From: Microbacterium flavum
GTDB taxonomy: Bacteria; Actinomycetota; Actinomycetes; Actinomycetales; Microbacteriaceae
DNA length: 64,000 nucleotides
NCBI RefSeq assembly: GCF_018717645.1
Contig: NZ_JAFLHG010000004.1
Location: forward strand, 62,001 to 126,000
Direction: 5' to 3'
Position numbers and translations under genes: made by a program. Below the pieces are notes generated by a model that made no database searches, was not told where the DNA came from, and saw only the letters and a list, made by a program, of their open reading frames with translations. Positions 8,901 to 21,757 of this stretch are shown here, one piece after another (within the stretch, counting starts at the first letter, position 1; each line of letters opens with the position of its first letter).

Positions 8901-9110
8901 GGCGACGGGGTCGCCCTCCATCTCGATGACGACGGTCACATGCCCGTCCGGTCCGATCGCGCCCGCCGTGAAGGTCGAGTCGATCGCGCCGCGGGAGCTC
9001 GACGTCGAGAAGCGCGACCCCGGATCGTCGTCCGGTGTCGCGGCGAATGCTGCGGACGCGGGGAGGGTGAGCAGGGTTGCTCCGATCAGCGCGTAGATGC
9101 GTCGTTGCAA
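5991..9110 (-). CDS. Large secreted subtilisin-family (S8) serine protease with PA domain
   Basis: A 1039-residue precursor. A signal peptide (~1-24) is followed by an inhibitor-I9-type propeptide (~45-145) and a peptidase S8 domain with the catalytic triad Asp181 (DTGIDY), His259 (GHGSHVAG) and Ser595 (GTSMAAPH). A PA-type insert (~395-540) lies between His and Ser, followed by a ~400-residue beta-rich C-terminal part of unknown fold. This layout is typical of large actinobacterial extracellular proteases. I prefer TTG 9110, six bases after GAAAGGCGG, over GTG 9143, which has no ribosome binding site and would add 11 residues. The ~190 bases upstream hold no other gene. Confidence 0.92.
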   Translation of the reverse strand: MQRRIYALIGATLLTLPASAAFAATPDDDPGSRFSTSSSRGAIDSTFTAGAIGPDGHVTVVIEMEGDPVAVVEAESGRELSEGEREDVKSTLTDAQSEVVATVESTGGEVQAQMASAYNGVQASVPAAELDAVADLPGVVAIHPVRRYSIDNAVSVPFLGVPDVWQNTGYTGQNVKVGIIDTGIDYTHATFGGPGTTAAYEAAHAVSTQPADPALYGPDAPRVKGGVDLVGDDYNADPSSASYQPVPKPDDNPLDCEGHGSHVAGTAGGSGVLADGTGYTGPYDTTTPANDFRVGPGVAPQADLYAIRVFGCAGSTDVVVPALDWAVDNGMDVVNLSLGSSFGRGDDPDAVAAANAVGAGVVVVASAGNSGHNPYLTGSPGSGDGVIAVSAVDSAEGFPGATVTVGGQQVDAINANGASLDGIGDLTVVRLVDDPATPENEAIGCSAAAYTKAGVTAGGGQLAVSTRGSCARVAKAIYAQQAGAAAALMVNSTDDLPPYEGQITQNADTGEPYLVTIPFLGVRSSSGPLFTTGATVSLQPAQIANPGFRAYASFTSSGPRSGDSAISPDVAAPGVSISSAAVGSGNGAAILSGTSMAAPHVAGVAALSAQAHPQWSAPQIAASVVSTADPDKVVGESIVIGGLGLVDAAQAVGTTVTATGDAFRTESGWARESALSFGFQESPFGFGGIKTVTVRNDGPTPVTYDVATTPSAQSLKARVFLSSSSITVAPGSSAKILLTVGAAARDVPGSVGDDQFAFHEISGDITLTSVDSTLRVPYLLVPRSTSTVSTPTSALFTKKQKVANATKKISLWNLFGAQPSAGADVYTWGLSDEKDAPASLADTGYDLRAAGVQSLGAGDDALAVFALNMHKRWSNAASNEYDVLIDADRDGAADWIVLSADSGAVRSGSSDGQAEVFIVNAETGALAASGFLTQSPTDSSTLLLPVYLSDLGITGAFDYSVQTFGVNGGTDAASEWATYDPSAPAISNGQYVDVPQRRTASVSVAVDAGQVAAQKPLGAMVVVLDNPSGTSEALLVKLK

Positions 9111-9302
9111 GGGGTTCCGCCTTTCGTGCAGGGGGGAGCTCACCCCGGGGGTATGGAGTGGCTGAAAGGAGGCTATGCATCCGCTGCATGTCGGCGGAAG
9201 GGCGGGCGCCGCTGGATGAGAGGATCCTCATTCAGCGGATGCCGATGCTCACGTGGTCCGGCGGCTCCGCCGACCGGTAGGTGTCATGAGCCCGGCGGCA
9301 CG

Positions 9303-10310
9303 TCAGTGGAAGAAGCCGACGGCGAGGTCGGGATGGTCTGCGAAGACGCCGTCCACGCCCGCCGCGGCGATGATCCGCCACTCGGCCTCGTAGTCGCCGA
9401 ACGCCGCCTTTCCCCGCCCGCTGCGGAACTGGGGGGTGAGGAAGGCGTTCTCGGGCCGGCAGGTCCAGGTGAACACGCGCAGCCCGCGCGCGTGCGCATC
9501 GCCCACGACACGCGAGGGCCCCGACGCCCTGCCCAGGCGGTCCGGCGCCAGGATCATGCGCTTGTCGACGCTGATGCCGTCCACGATCCCGGCGAGCACG
9601 TCGAGCCCGCCCGGCGCCGCCTGTTCGGCGTACGTCGGCGCGTGCCGGCCGTGCGCCGCGACGAGGTCGTAAGCGCTGCCGGACGATTCGAGGAGATAGA
9701 CGTACGACCCGCGGATGCCGAGGTCTCGCACCCGGCGGAGAACGGTGGACTCGAAGGACTCCAGGTACAGCGGCAGTTCCCCCGCACCCCAGCCCGCGGC
9801 GGTCAGTTGCGCGGCGACCGCGCCGGCGACATCGAACCCCCGGCTCTCGAAGTACGTCGCGTGCTTGATCTCCACGACGACGCCGATCTCACGCCCGCGC
9901 TCGAGGGATGCTGCGCGGACGATGTCGAGCACATCGACGAGGCGGAGCGGCGGCTGCGCGCCGTCGAAACTCGCGCTGCCCGGGCGGAGCGCCGGAAGGC
10001 GCTCCCGGCAGCGGAGGGTCGACAGCTCGGCCCACGTGAAGTCCTCGGTGAACCAGCCGGTCAGCTCCACACCGTCGACCGCGCGGGTGGTCCGGCGGGC
10101 AGCGAACTCGGGGCGGGACGCGACATCCGTCGTCGACCCGATCTCGTTCTCGTGACGCACCACGAGGACGCCGTCCGAGGAGAACACGACATCCGGCTCG
10201 ACGGCATCGACTCCGAGGGCAAGCGCGAGGTCGTACGACGAGCGGGTGTGCTCGGGGCGATAGCCCGGCGCACCGCGGTGGCCGATCACGAGGGGACGAC
10301 GGCGCGGCAT
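9303..10310 (-). CDS. Glycerophosphodiester phosphodiesterase (GDPD/UgpQ type)
   Basis: A 335-residue protein with the GDPD TIM-barrel signatures: LVIGHRGAPGYRPEHT (catalytic His and the Glu of PEHT), DAVEPDVVFSSDGVLVVRHE (metal-binding E-x-D and second catalytic His), and VVVEIKHATYF later. These enzymes hydrolyse glycerophosphodiesters to glycerol-3-phosphate and an alcohol. No signal peptide is visible, so it probably acts in the cytoplasm. A -10-like TAGCCT lies six bases before ATG 10310, so the message is probably leaderless. Confidence 0.9.
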   Translation of the reverse strand: MPRRRPLVIGHRGAPGYRPEHTRSSYDLALALGVDAVEPDVVFSSDGVLVVRHENEIGSTTDVASRPEFAARRTTRAVDGVELTGWFTEDFTWAELSTLRCRERLPALRPGSASFDGAQPPLRLVDVLDIVRAASLERGREIGVVVEIKHATYFESRGFDVAGAVAAQLTAAGWGAGELPLYLESFESTVLRRVRDLGIRGSYVYLLESSGSAYDLVAAHGRHAPTYAEQAAPGGLDVLAGIVDGISVDKRMILAPDRLGRASGPSRVVGDAHARGLRVFTWTCRPENAFLTPQFRSGRGKAAFGDYEAEWRIIAAAGVDGVFADHPDLAVGFFH

Positions 10311-10316
10311 CCCCCC

Positions 10317-10322
10317 AGGCTA
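10317..10322 (-). promoter_or_regulatory. -10 box TAGCCT, leaderless start of the GDPD gene
   Basis: TANNNT hexamer six bases before ATG 10310, placing transcription start on the start codon. Confidence 0.55.
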
Positions 10323-10466
10323 GCCATCGGGGGGTCCGGAACCTGCGCAGCGGAGCGCGTTCATAGCGGCCTCACAGCGCGGAACGTACCTCCGTCCGAC
10401 GCCGTCCGATACGCTGGAAATCCGCAGGATTCCCGCTGCGGCACCTTTCGCATTGGAGAGACCACC

Positions 10467-11381
10467 ATGGCCTCGAGCAGCAACCCCGCTTTCAGCAACC
10501 CCGCCTTCCAGGAGCAGCGGCCCGGGCTGACCCCGCCCGCTGCCCAGACCTCGTTCGGCGCCGCGTCGGCGCAGACCGTCGACCTCGCCGCGCAGTCGCA
10601 GATGGAGGGCGCGTTCGCGGCCCCCGCCGCCGGCGCGCTGCAGACCGGTCGGATGACGGTCGAGGACACCGTCATCAAGACGCTCTCCCTGTTCGGCATC
10701 CTCCTGGTGACGGCTGTCGTCGGCTGGATCTGGACCATGGCGGGCGTGACGCCGGCGAATCCGTCGAACGTCACGATCCTGCCCTGGATCATCGGCGCAC
10801 TCGGTGGCTTCGTGCTGTCGATGGCCGTGATCTTCACCTCACGCAAGAAGATCCGTCCGGCGCTGATCTTCGGCTACGCAGCCTTCGAGGGCCTGTTCAT
10901 CGGCGGCATCTCGGCGTTCTTCGAGTTCATGTGGCCAGGCATCGTCATCCAGGCGACCCTCGCGACCCTGTCCGTGGTCGGCGTGACCCTCGCCCTGTTC
11001 GCCAGCGGCAAGGTCCGCGCGTCGGCGAAGGCCACGAAGGTCTTCCTCATCGCGATGGTCGGCTACCTGGTCTTCTCGCTGGTCAACGTCGTCATGATGA
11101 TGTTCGGCGCGTTCAGCGGCCCCGACAGCGCCGGCCCGTTCGGCATGTACAGCCAGCCCAGCTTCATCCTCGGCATCCCGTGGGGCGTCATCATCGGTGT
11201 CTTCGTCGTGCTGATGGCCGCCTACTCGCTCGTGCTCGACTTCGACTCGATCCAGCAGGGCGTCCGCAACGGCGCTCCCCGCCAGTACGGGTGGCTCGGC
11301 GCCTTCGGCATCATGGTCACGGTCGTGTGGCTCTACGTCGAGATCCTGCGCATCATCGCCATCCTGCGCGGCAACAACTGA
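10467..11381 (+). CDS. Bax inhibitor-1/YccA family membrane protein
   Basis: A 304-residue protein. A soluble, Ala/Gln-rich N-terminal tail (~70 residues) precedes seven transmembrane segments with the BI-1/YccA features FGYAAFEGLFIGGIS, an Asp pair in LVLDFDSIQ, and QYGWLGAFGIMVTVVWLYVEILRI near the end. BI-1 family members are thought to be pH- or Ca2+-sensitive leak channels, and the bacterial role is unsettled. The start ATG 10467 has TTGGAGAG upstream. It converges on guaA, with a hairpin-forming repeat between them. Confidence 0.88.
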   Translation: MASSSNPAFSNPAFQEQRPGLTPPAAQTSFGAASAQTVDLAAQSQMEGAFAAPAAGALQTGRMTVEDTVIKTLSLFGILLVTAVVGWIWTMAGVTPANPSNVTILPWIIGALGGFVLSMAVIFTSRKKIRPALIFGYAAFEGLFIGGISAFFEFMWPGIVIQATLATLSVVGVTLALFASGKVRASAKATKVFLIAMVGYLVFSLVNVVMMMFGAFSGPDSAGPFGMYSQPSFILGIPWGVIIGVFVVLMAAYSLVLDFDSIQQGVRNGAPRQYGWLGAFGIMVTVVWLYVEILRIIAILRGNN

Positions 11382-11393
11382 CCTGCAGCGGGG

Positions 11394-11458
11394 GCACGAA
11401 CTCCGCAGACTGACGCGAACTCCGCATCCTTTCTCCCGATCGGATGCGGGGTTCGTGC
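11394..11458. repeat. Intergenic GAACTCCGCA repeat forming a terminator-like hairpin
   Basis: Two direct copies of cGAACTCCGCA (near 11397 and 11416) are followed by an imperfect inverted copy. The second copy and ggatgcggggttcg (11442-11455) form a 14-bp stem with one G-U pair around a 12-base loop. It lies between the convergent ends of the Bax-inhibitor gene and guaA, so it can end transcription. The same word recurs at 17487-17595. Confidence 0.65.
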
Positions 11459-11550
11459 GTTTCAGCGGGACTCGCGGTCGCCGCACAGGGGCGCGCAGGC
11501 CCGCATGAACGACGGATGCCGAGGCGCTCGCGCCCCGGCATCCGGTCCGT

Positions 11551-13130
<1,580 letters not shown>

Positions 13131-13134
<4 letters not shown>

Positions 13135-13610
13135 CGGGTGCCTTCCGTGGCGGGTGTGGGAGTCGGGGCGGCGGCCTCGGAGGCCTCGCGCTCGGCGAGG
13201 TACGCGCGCACCTCGCGGCCGACGCGCGCCTCCATGAAGAACGACAGGAGGGGGACGATGCCGCCGAGGGCCAGCATGATGAAGCGGCCGAAGCCCCACC
13301 GCATGAGGCTCCAGACGCGGAAGCACGCGAAGAGGTAGACGACGTAGAACCAGCCGTGCGCGATCAGGATGCCGAGGGACAGGTTGACCCCGTCGCCCGT
13401 CGACTCCTGGCCGGCCGCCGTCTCGATCACCGGCGCGAACCAGAGGAAGCCTCCCGAACCGCCGAGGAACAGCTCATGGCCGAGCGCGTACTTGATGACC
13501 ATCTCGGTGCACAGGAGCAGCAGCATGACACCCGTGATCACCGAGGCGATCTGGTAGAAGCGCAATGCACCGCGGATCGCCGGAAAAGTGGCGAGCTTGG
13601 GCTGGGGCAT
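13131..13610 (-). CDS. DUF3817 integral membrane protein
   Basis: A 159-residue protein with three or four membrane segments and the DUF3817 pattern [20 protein letters not shown], then [19 protein letters not shown] and [11 protein letters not shown]. Actinobacteria often carry such a gene directly before guaA; its role is unknown. The start is taken as ATG 13610, not the in-frame ATG 13619. A -10 box TAGAAT lies seven bases before 13610, which fits a leaderless message, and neither ATG has a good ribosome binding site. Its stop overlaps the guaA start. Confidence 0.82.
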
Positions 13611-13617
13611 GGCGTCC

Positions 13618-13623
13618 ATTCTA
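13618..13623 (-). promoter_or_regulatory. -10 box TAGAAT, leaderless start of DUF3817-guaA
   Basis: Near-consensus -10 seven bases before ATG 13610. It decides the start and would drive guaA as well. Confidence 0.55.
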
Positions 13624-13661
13624 GCCGTCGGCAGGTGCGGCCCCGGCCCGGGATGAGCCCG

Positions 13662-14528
13662 TCAGCGGGCGGCGGCGGCCTCTTCGAGGGCTTCGACTTC
13701 CTTCTCCCAGGCATCCCGCGCCAGGCGGTACCACATGTAGAAGGCGAAGCCGGCGAAGATCGCCCATTCCACGGCGTAGAAGATGTTCAGCCAGTTCACG
13801 TTCGAGCCCTCCGCGGGGGCGGGCGAATCGATCGCGACGAGCCCGTGCGGGAGGTCGGCGCCGGTATCGGCCCCGGCTCCGCCGCCCGCGACGAGGTAGG
13901 GCCGGTAGACGTTGAGCCCGCCCGCGTCGTGCCACCACCCGAGGAGCGCGGCGGGCGACATGCGCGTCATCTCGGTCGCCGGCGCGCCCACCGGCGGCCG
14001 CACGGGTCCTTCATCGGAGATCAGCCTCCCGGTCAGCTGCACCGGGTCGCCGGCGCGGGCGTCGAGCGCGACCGCCGCGGCATCCGCCGCCGCACGATCC
14101 GCCGACCAGCCCAGCGCGACGGCGAGCGACGTGGGCTCGGGAACCGTGGCGGACGGGTCCACGCGGAGCTGACCGGTGACCCAGTACCCCTCCTGACCGT
14201 CGTTGAACCGCGAGGACACCACGAGGAAGTCACCCCGGACGAAGTGTCCCGCCACCGAGACCTGCTGGCCCACGAGGGGTTCGGGCAGATACGCGCCCGG
14301 CGCCACGACATCGGTGATCGGTCGCACCTGCTCGGTCGCCCCGGGCGGGGGCGGATCGGTGTCGATCGCCCGCCCGAGCTGCCACTGGCCGAGCCAGGCG
14401 AACACCGCCGCGACCGCGAGGGCGAACACGAGCATGCCGATCCACCACGGACGCAGCATCACCTCCCGCAGCGTCGGCGGGAAGACCTGGGTCCCCTCCG
14501 TGCGGGGGTGGAGTCCGTGCGCGCTCAT
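13662..14528 (-). CDS. SURF1-family protein
   Basis: A 288-residue SURF1/Shy1 protein. An N-terminal membrane helix (RPWWIGMLVFALAVAAVFAWL) with WLGQWQLGR precedes a periplasmic-side domain (~60-230). A C-terminal helix (FYAVEWAIFAGFAFYMWY) follows NWLNIFYAVEW. SURF1 helps insert haem into cytochrome c oxidase. The ATG overlaps the guaB3 stop by one base (TGATG), so both are translated from one message, although the functions do not obviously match. The SURF1-guaB3 pairing may be positional only. Confidence 0.87.
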   Translation of the reverse strand: MSAHGLHPRTEGTQVFPPTLREVMLRPWWIGMLVFALAVAAVFAWLGQWQLGRAIDTDPPPPGATEQVRPITDVVAPGAYLPEPLVGQQVSVAGHFVRGDFLVVSSRFNDGQEGYWVTGQLRVDPSATVPEPTSLAVALGWSADRAAADAAAVALDARAGDPVQLTGRLISDEGPVRPPVGAPATEMTRMSPAALLGWWHDAGGLNVYRPYLVAGGGAGADTGADLPHGLVAIDSPAPAEGSNVNWLNIFYAVEWAIFAGFAFYMWYRLARDAWEKEVEALEEAAAAR

Positions 14529-15652
14529 CAGGACGTCGAGTACGGCGCGACGACGACCTCGACGCGCTGGAACTCCTTGAGGTCCGAGTATCCGGTGGTC
14601 GCCATCGACTTCCGCAGCGCGCCGATGAGGTTCGCGGTGCCGTCGGCGACCGGCGCCGGGCCGTAGAGCACCTGCTCGAGGGGTCCGACCTGGCCGACCT
14701 CGACCCGCTTGCCGCGCGGCAGCTTCGCGTGGTGCGCCTCAGGCCCCCAGTGGAACCCACGGCCGGGCGCATCGGTCGCGCGCGCGAGTGCCACGCCAAG
14801 CATGACCGCGTCAGCGCCCATCGCGAGCGCCTTGACGATGTCGCCCGAGGTGCCGACACCTCCATCGGCGATGACGTGCACGTAGCGCCCGCCGGACTCG
14901 TCGAGGTAGTCGCGACGCGCCCCGGCGACGTCGGCGACCGCCGTGGCGAGCGGCGCGTGGATGCCGAGGGTCACACGCGTCGTGGACGCCGCTCCCCCGC
15001 CGAAGCCGACGAGGACGCCGGCCGCGCCGGTGCGCATGAGGTGCAGCGCCGCGGTGTACGTGGAGGCGCCGCCCACGATCACGGGCACATCGAGGTCGTA
15101 GATGAACTTCTTGAGGTTCAGCGGCTCGGCGTCGCTCGAGACGTGCTCGGCGGAGACGGTGGTCCCCCGGATGACGAAGAGGTCGACCCCGGCGGCGACG
15201 ACCGTCTCGTACAGCTCCTGAGTGCGCTGGGGGGTGAGGGAGCCGGCGACGGTGACCCCGCCCGCGCGGATCTCGGCGAGGCGGTCGCGGACGAGCTCGG
15301 GCTTGATCGGCTCGGCGTACATCTCCTGCATCCGCCGCGTCGCATCCGCCGCGGGCAGCCCTGCGATCTCCGCGAGGAGCGGTTCGGGGTCGTCGTACCG
15401 CGTCCAGACACCCTCGAGGTCGAGCACACCGAGACCGCCCAGCTGGCCGAGCATGATCGCCGTCGACGGACTCATGACGGAGTCCATCGGAGCGCCCAGG
15501 ACCGGGATGTCGAAGCCGAAGGCATCGATCGACCAGGCCGTCGAGACGTCTTCCGGATTGCGCGTGCGCCGGGAGGGCACCACCGCGATGTCGTCGAACG
15601 CGTACGCGCGGCGGGCGCGCTTGGCGCGGCCGAGCTCGATCTCCATGCTCAC
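14528..15652 (-). CDS. guaB3: GuaB3-type IMP dehydrogenase-related protein
   Basis: A 374-residue TIM barrel of the IMPDH/GMP reductase superfamily without CBS domains (AYAFDDIAVVPSRRT, APMDSVMSPSTAIML, HVIADGGVGTSGDIVKALAMG). The loop that carries the catalytic Cys in IMPDH (SICTTR) reads AASTTR here. Actinobacterial GuaB3 proteins commonly lack that Cys, so this looks like a family trait rather than damage. The activity is debated; GMP reductase-like chemistry has been reported for some GuaB3. The GTG 15652 start has a TAGGCT box six bases upstream, which suggests a leaderless transcript. Confidence 0.9.
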   Translation of the reverse strand: MSMEIELGRAKRARRAYAFDDIAVVPSRRTRNPEDVSTAWSIDAFGFDIPVLGAPMDSVMSPSTAIMLGQLGGLGVLDLEGVWTRYDDPEPLLAEIAGLPAADATRRMQEMYAEPIKPELVRDRLAEIRAGGVTVAGSLTPQRTQELYETVVAAGVDLFVIRGTTVSAEHVSSDAEPLNLKKFIYDLDVPVIVGGASTYTAALHLMRTGAAGVLVGFGGGAASTTRVTLGIHAPLATAVADVAGARRDYLDESGGRYVHVIADGGVGTSGDIVKALAMGADAVMLGVALARATDAPGRGFHWGPEAHHAKLPRGKRVEVGQVGPLEQVLYGPAPVADGTANLIGALRKSMATTGYSDLKEFQRVEVVVAPYSTS

Positions 15653-15658
15653 CCCCTC

Positions 15659-15664
15659 AGCCTA
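15659..15664 (-). promoter_or_regulatory. -10 box TAGGCT, leaderless start of guaB3
   Basis: TAGGCT six bases before GTG 15652. It favours this GTG over the ATG two codons later. Confidence 0.55.
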
Positions 15665-15728
15665 CTCGGGGTCTCCCCCTCCGCTCGCGAGCCGCTGCGC
15701 CGCGGGCGAGATGCCGCGGCCGCGCGCG

Positions 15729-17417
15729 TCAGCGCACGCGGGCCACCCGCGCCTCGTCCCAGACCGGGTCGCCGGATTCGATGACGCGACCGTCCGCGCC
15801 GAACACGAGGAACCGGTCGAACGATCGCGCGAACCACCGGTCATGGGTGACGGCGAGCACCGTCCCCTCGAAGAGTCGCAGCGCGTCTTCGAGGGCTTCC
15901 GCCGAGACGAGGTCGAGGTTGTCGGTGGGTTCGTCCAGGAGCAGCAGCGTCGCGCCGGACAGCTCCAGCAGCAGCACCTGGAACCGCGCCTGCTGGCCGC
16001 CCGAGAGGCTGCCGAACGACTGCTCGGCCTGACGGACGAGGCCGTAGCGGTCGAGCGCGGAGCTCGCGGCGTCGCGCGGCATCCCGGGGCGGCGGTCGTC
16101 GCCGCGGTGCAGGATGTCCAGGAGTGAGCGCCCCGCGTACTCGGGATGCCGGTGGGTCTGCGCGAACCAGCCGGGTGCGACGCGGGCTCCGAGCACGGCG
16201 CGCCCGGTGTGCGCGACCGGCTCGAGCGCGGCTCCGACCTCGGTGATGTGTCCGAGAAGCGCGTCGGGGTCCGTGCCGCCGCGGGCGAGCAGGCGCAGGA
16301 AGTGCGACTTGCCCGATCCGTTCGATCCGAGCACGGCGATGCGATCGCCGAACCAGACCTCCAGATCGAACGGTTCCATCAGGCCGGTGAGCTCCAGCCG
16401 CTCGGCGACGACCGCGCGCTTGCCCGTCCGCGCTCCTCGCAGGCGCACGTCGAGGCTCTGCGCCGGTGGGCGCTCCTCGGGAGGTCCCGCCTCCTCGAAC
16501 CGCCGAAGCCGTGTCTGGGCAGCGCGATAGCGCGAGGCGAACTCGTCGCTCGCCGATGCCTTGACCTTCATGTCGGCGACGAACCGCTGCAGCTTCAGGT
16601 GCTGCTCATCCCACCGGCGCCGGAGCTCGTCCAGACGCGCCATCCGCTCCTCGCGTGCCGCGTGGTAGCCGTCGAACCCGCCCCCGTGCACCCAGGCGGT
16701 GCTCCCGGCACCGCCCGCCTCGAGCGTGACGATCCGATCCGCCGCACGCGCCAGGAGCTCACGGTCGTGCGAGACCAGCAGGATCGTCTTCGACGTCTCG
16801 CGGAGGCGCTCCTCGAGCCAGCGCTTGCCGGGCACGTCGAGATAGTTGTCGGGCTCGTCGAGCAGAAGGACCTGGTCGGGTCCGCGCAGCAGCGCCTCCA
16901 GGGCGAGGCGCTTCTGCTCGCCACCGGAGAGCGTCGTCAGCTCACGGAACCGGGCGCGCGCGAAGGGCACCCCGAGGGCCGCGGTCGTGCACGTGTCCCA
17001 CACCGTCTCGTATTCGTAGCCGCCGGCCTCGGCGTAGTCGGCGAGCGCCGCGGCGTACCGCATCTGCGTGTCGAGGTCATCTCGCTCGATGATGGCGGCC
17101 TCGGCATCCTCGAGCTCGCGGGCTGCGGCGCCGACTCGCTCCGGAGCGACCGAGACGAGCAGATCGTGGATGGTCTGGCCGGCGTCACCGTGCCCGACGA
17201 ACTGATCCATGACACCCAGACCGCCGTCGATCGTCACGACGCCCGCGCGGGGCCCGAGCTCGCCGCGGACGAGCCGCAGCAGCGTCGTCTTGCCCGCGCC
17301 GTTCTGGCCGATCAGGGCGGTCGTCTTCCCGTCCGCGACGCGGAACGTCACCTCGTCGAGGAGGGGGCGGCCGTCCGGCAGCACGAACGAGACGGCGGCG
17401 ATGTCGATGTAGCCCAC
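15729..17417 (-). CDS. ABC-F family ATPase
   Basis: A 562-residue protein with two ABC domains and no membrane segment, typical of ABC-F translation factors. Domain 1 has Walker A GQNGAGKTT, signature LSGGEQKRLALEAL and Walker B LLLDEPDNYLDV. A charged linker helix (~240-310) follows. Domain 2 has GSNGSGKSHFLRLL, LSGGQQARFQV and LLLDEPTDNLDL. ABC-F proteins act on the ribosome, some giving resistance to ribosome-targeting antibiotics; which role applies here is unclear. Start GTG 17417 is placed six bases after GGAAGGA and just before the GYIDIAAVSF strand. Confidence 0.9.
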   Translation of the reverse strand: MGYIDIAAVSFVLPDGRPLLDEVTFRVADGKTTALIGQNGAGKTTLLRLVRGELGPRAGVVTIDGGLGVMDQFVGHGDAGQTIHDLLVSVAPERVGAAARELEDAEAAIIERDDLDTQMRYAAALADYAEAGGYEYETVWDTCTTAALGVPFARARFRELTTLSGGEQKRLALEALLRGPDQVLLLDEPDNYLDVPGKRWLEERLRETSKTILLVSHDRELLARAADRIVTLEAGGAGSTAWVHGGGFDGYHAAREERMARLDELRRRWDEQHLKLQRFVADMKVKASASDEFASRYRAAQTRLRRFEEAGPPEERPPAQSLDVRLRGARTGKRAVVAERLELTGLMEPFDLEVWFGDRIAVLGSNGSGKSHFLRLLARGGTDPDALLGHITEVGAALEPVAHTGRAVLGARVAPGWFAQTHRHPEYAGRSLLDILHRGDDRRPGMPRDAASSALDRYGLVRQAEQSFGSLSGGQQARFQVLLLELSGATLLLLDEPTDNLDLVSAEALEDALRLFEGTVLAVTHDRWFARSFDRFLVFGADGRVIESGDPVWDEARVARVR

Positions 17418-17486
17418 AGCGGGTCCTTCCGCCCCCCGCCGCGGCGCGGGCGCAGAGCCGTCCAGGATATCCGCTCGCGCGGCGGA

Positions 17487-17595
17487 GCACGAACTCCGCA
17501 CGTTCTCACGTGCTCCGCACGCGAACGCCCGGATGGGTGCGGAGGACGCGACATCCTGCGGAGTTGGTGCGCGCGGGATGCCGCGGAGTTCGTGC
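17487..17595. repeat. Intergenic GCACGAACTCCGCA inverted-repeat cluster
   Basis: GCACGAACTCCGCA (17487-17500) recurs in inverted form as tgcggagttggtgc (17557-17570) and gcggagttcgtgc (17583-17595). A long stem is possible across ~110 bases. It fills the space downstream of guaB and upstream of the ABC-F gene and shares its core with the repeat at 11394-11458. Confidence 0.65.
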
Positions 17596-17650
17596 GGCCC
17601 GGATGCCGCGGACGCACGGATGCCGCGCGGGCGCGCCGGACCCTCCGGGG

Positions 17651-20758
<3,108 letters not shown>

Positions 20759-20762
<4 letters not shown>

Positions 20763-21757
20763 CCACGATGGATTGGGGTTCCATCCTCTTCAACACGCTC
20801 AGCTACCTGCTGAGCCCCGTCACGATCGCGTACGCGCTCGCGGCGACGGGACTCGCCGTGCACTTCGGCTATGCGGGTCTGCTCAACTTCGGCATGGCCG
20901 GCTTCATGGCGCTCGGCGCCTACGGCTACGCCATCTCGATCCTGACCTTCGGCTTCCCGTGGTGGCTCGCCATGATGGTGGGGCTCGTCCTCGCCGCCCT
21001 GTTCGCGTTCATCCTCGGCATCCCGACCCTGCGGCTGCGCGCCGACTATCTGGCGATCGTGACGATCGCCGCGGCGGAGATCATCCGCCTCCTGTTCACG
21101 ACGCAGATCTTCGACGACTGGACCAACTCGGCCGACGGCCTCGGCAACTACAACGGCAGCTTCCAGGACTCCAATCCCTTCCCGTCGCTGCCCAGCGGAG
21201 CGAAGTACGGATGGGGCCCGTGGCAGTTCACCGCCGCTCAGCTGTGGGTCGTGGTCTTCGGCCTGATCCTGCTCGCCCTGTCGATCTTCGTGGTCTGGGC
21301 GCTCATGCGCAGCCCCTGGGGTCGTGTCCTGAAGGGCATCCGCGAGGACGAGGACGCCGTGCGCTCGCTCGGGAAGAACGTCTTCGCCTACAAGATGCAG
21401 GCGCTCGTCGTCGGTGGCGTCATCGGCGCGCTCGGCGGGATCGTGTACGTGCTGCCCTCCGCCGTCATCCCGTCCAGCTACACGACGGCGCTGACGTTCT
21501 TCCTCTGGACGATCCTCCTTCTCGGCGGCGCGTCGACGATCTTCGGGCCGTCCCTCGGAGCCGTGCTGTTCTGGATGGTCATGGCCCTCCTCGGCAACCT
21601 CCTTCCCGAGATGGCCAAGGCCGGATGGCTCCCGATGACCGACATCCAGGCGGGAACGCTCCGCTACATCCTCGTGGGCGTCTCGCTCATGCTCCTCGTG
21701 ATCTTCAGGCCGCAGGGAATCCTCGGCGACAAGAGGGAGATGACCTTTGTCAAGTGA
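20759..21757 (+). CDS. livM: Branched-chain amino acid ABC permease LivM
   Basis: A 332-residue permease with about nine membrane helices. LivM signatures are AATGLAVHFGYAGLLNFG, PTLRLRADYLAIVTIAAAEI and KGIREDEDAVRSLGKNVF, the last being the coupling loop that contacts the ATPase. It pairs with LivH to form the membrane channel. GTG 20759 overlaps the livH stop (GTGA) and has AAAGG upstream. There is a possible alternative ATG at 20768. Confidence 0.93.

Noticed and set aside
9169-9219. Strong AAAGGAGG followed by a 14-codon reading frame (ATG 9175) on the plus strand
   Set aside because: Leads to nothing downstream on that strand and the peptide has no features; most likely chance in a purine-rich spacer.
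7995-11381. 1128-codon open frame antisense to the subtilase gene and running into the Bax-inhibitor gene
   Set aside because: High GC removes stops from the opposite frames. The product is Arg/Gly-rich without domain signal until it enters the true Bax-inhibitor frame at 10467.
14960-15020. Missing catalytic cysteine in the IMP-dehydrogenase-like loop of GuaB3
   Set aside because: Actinobacterial GuaB3 proteins commonly lack this Cys; not a local defect.
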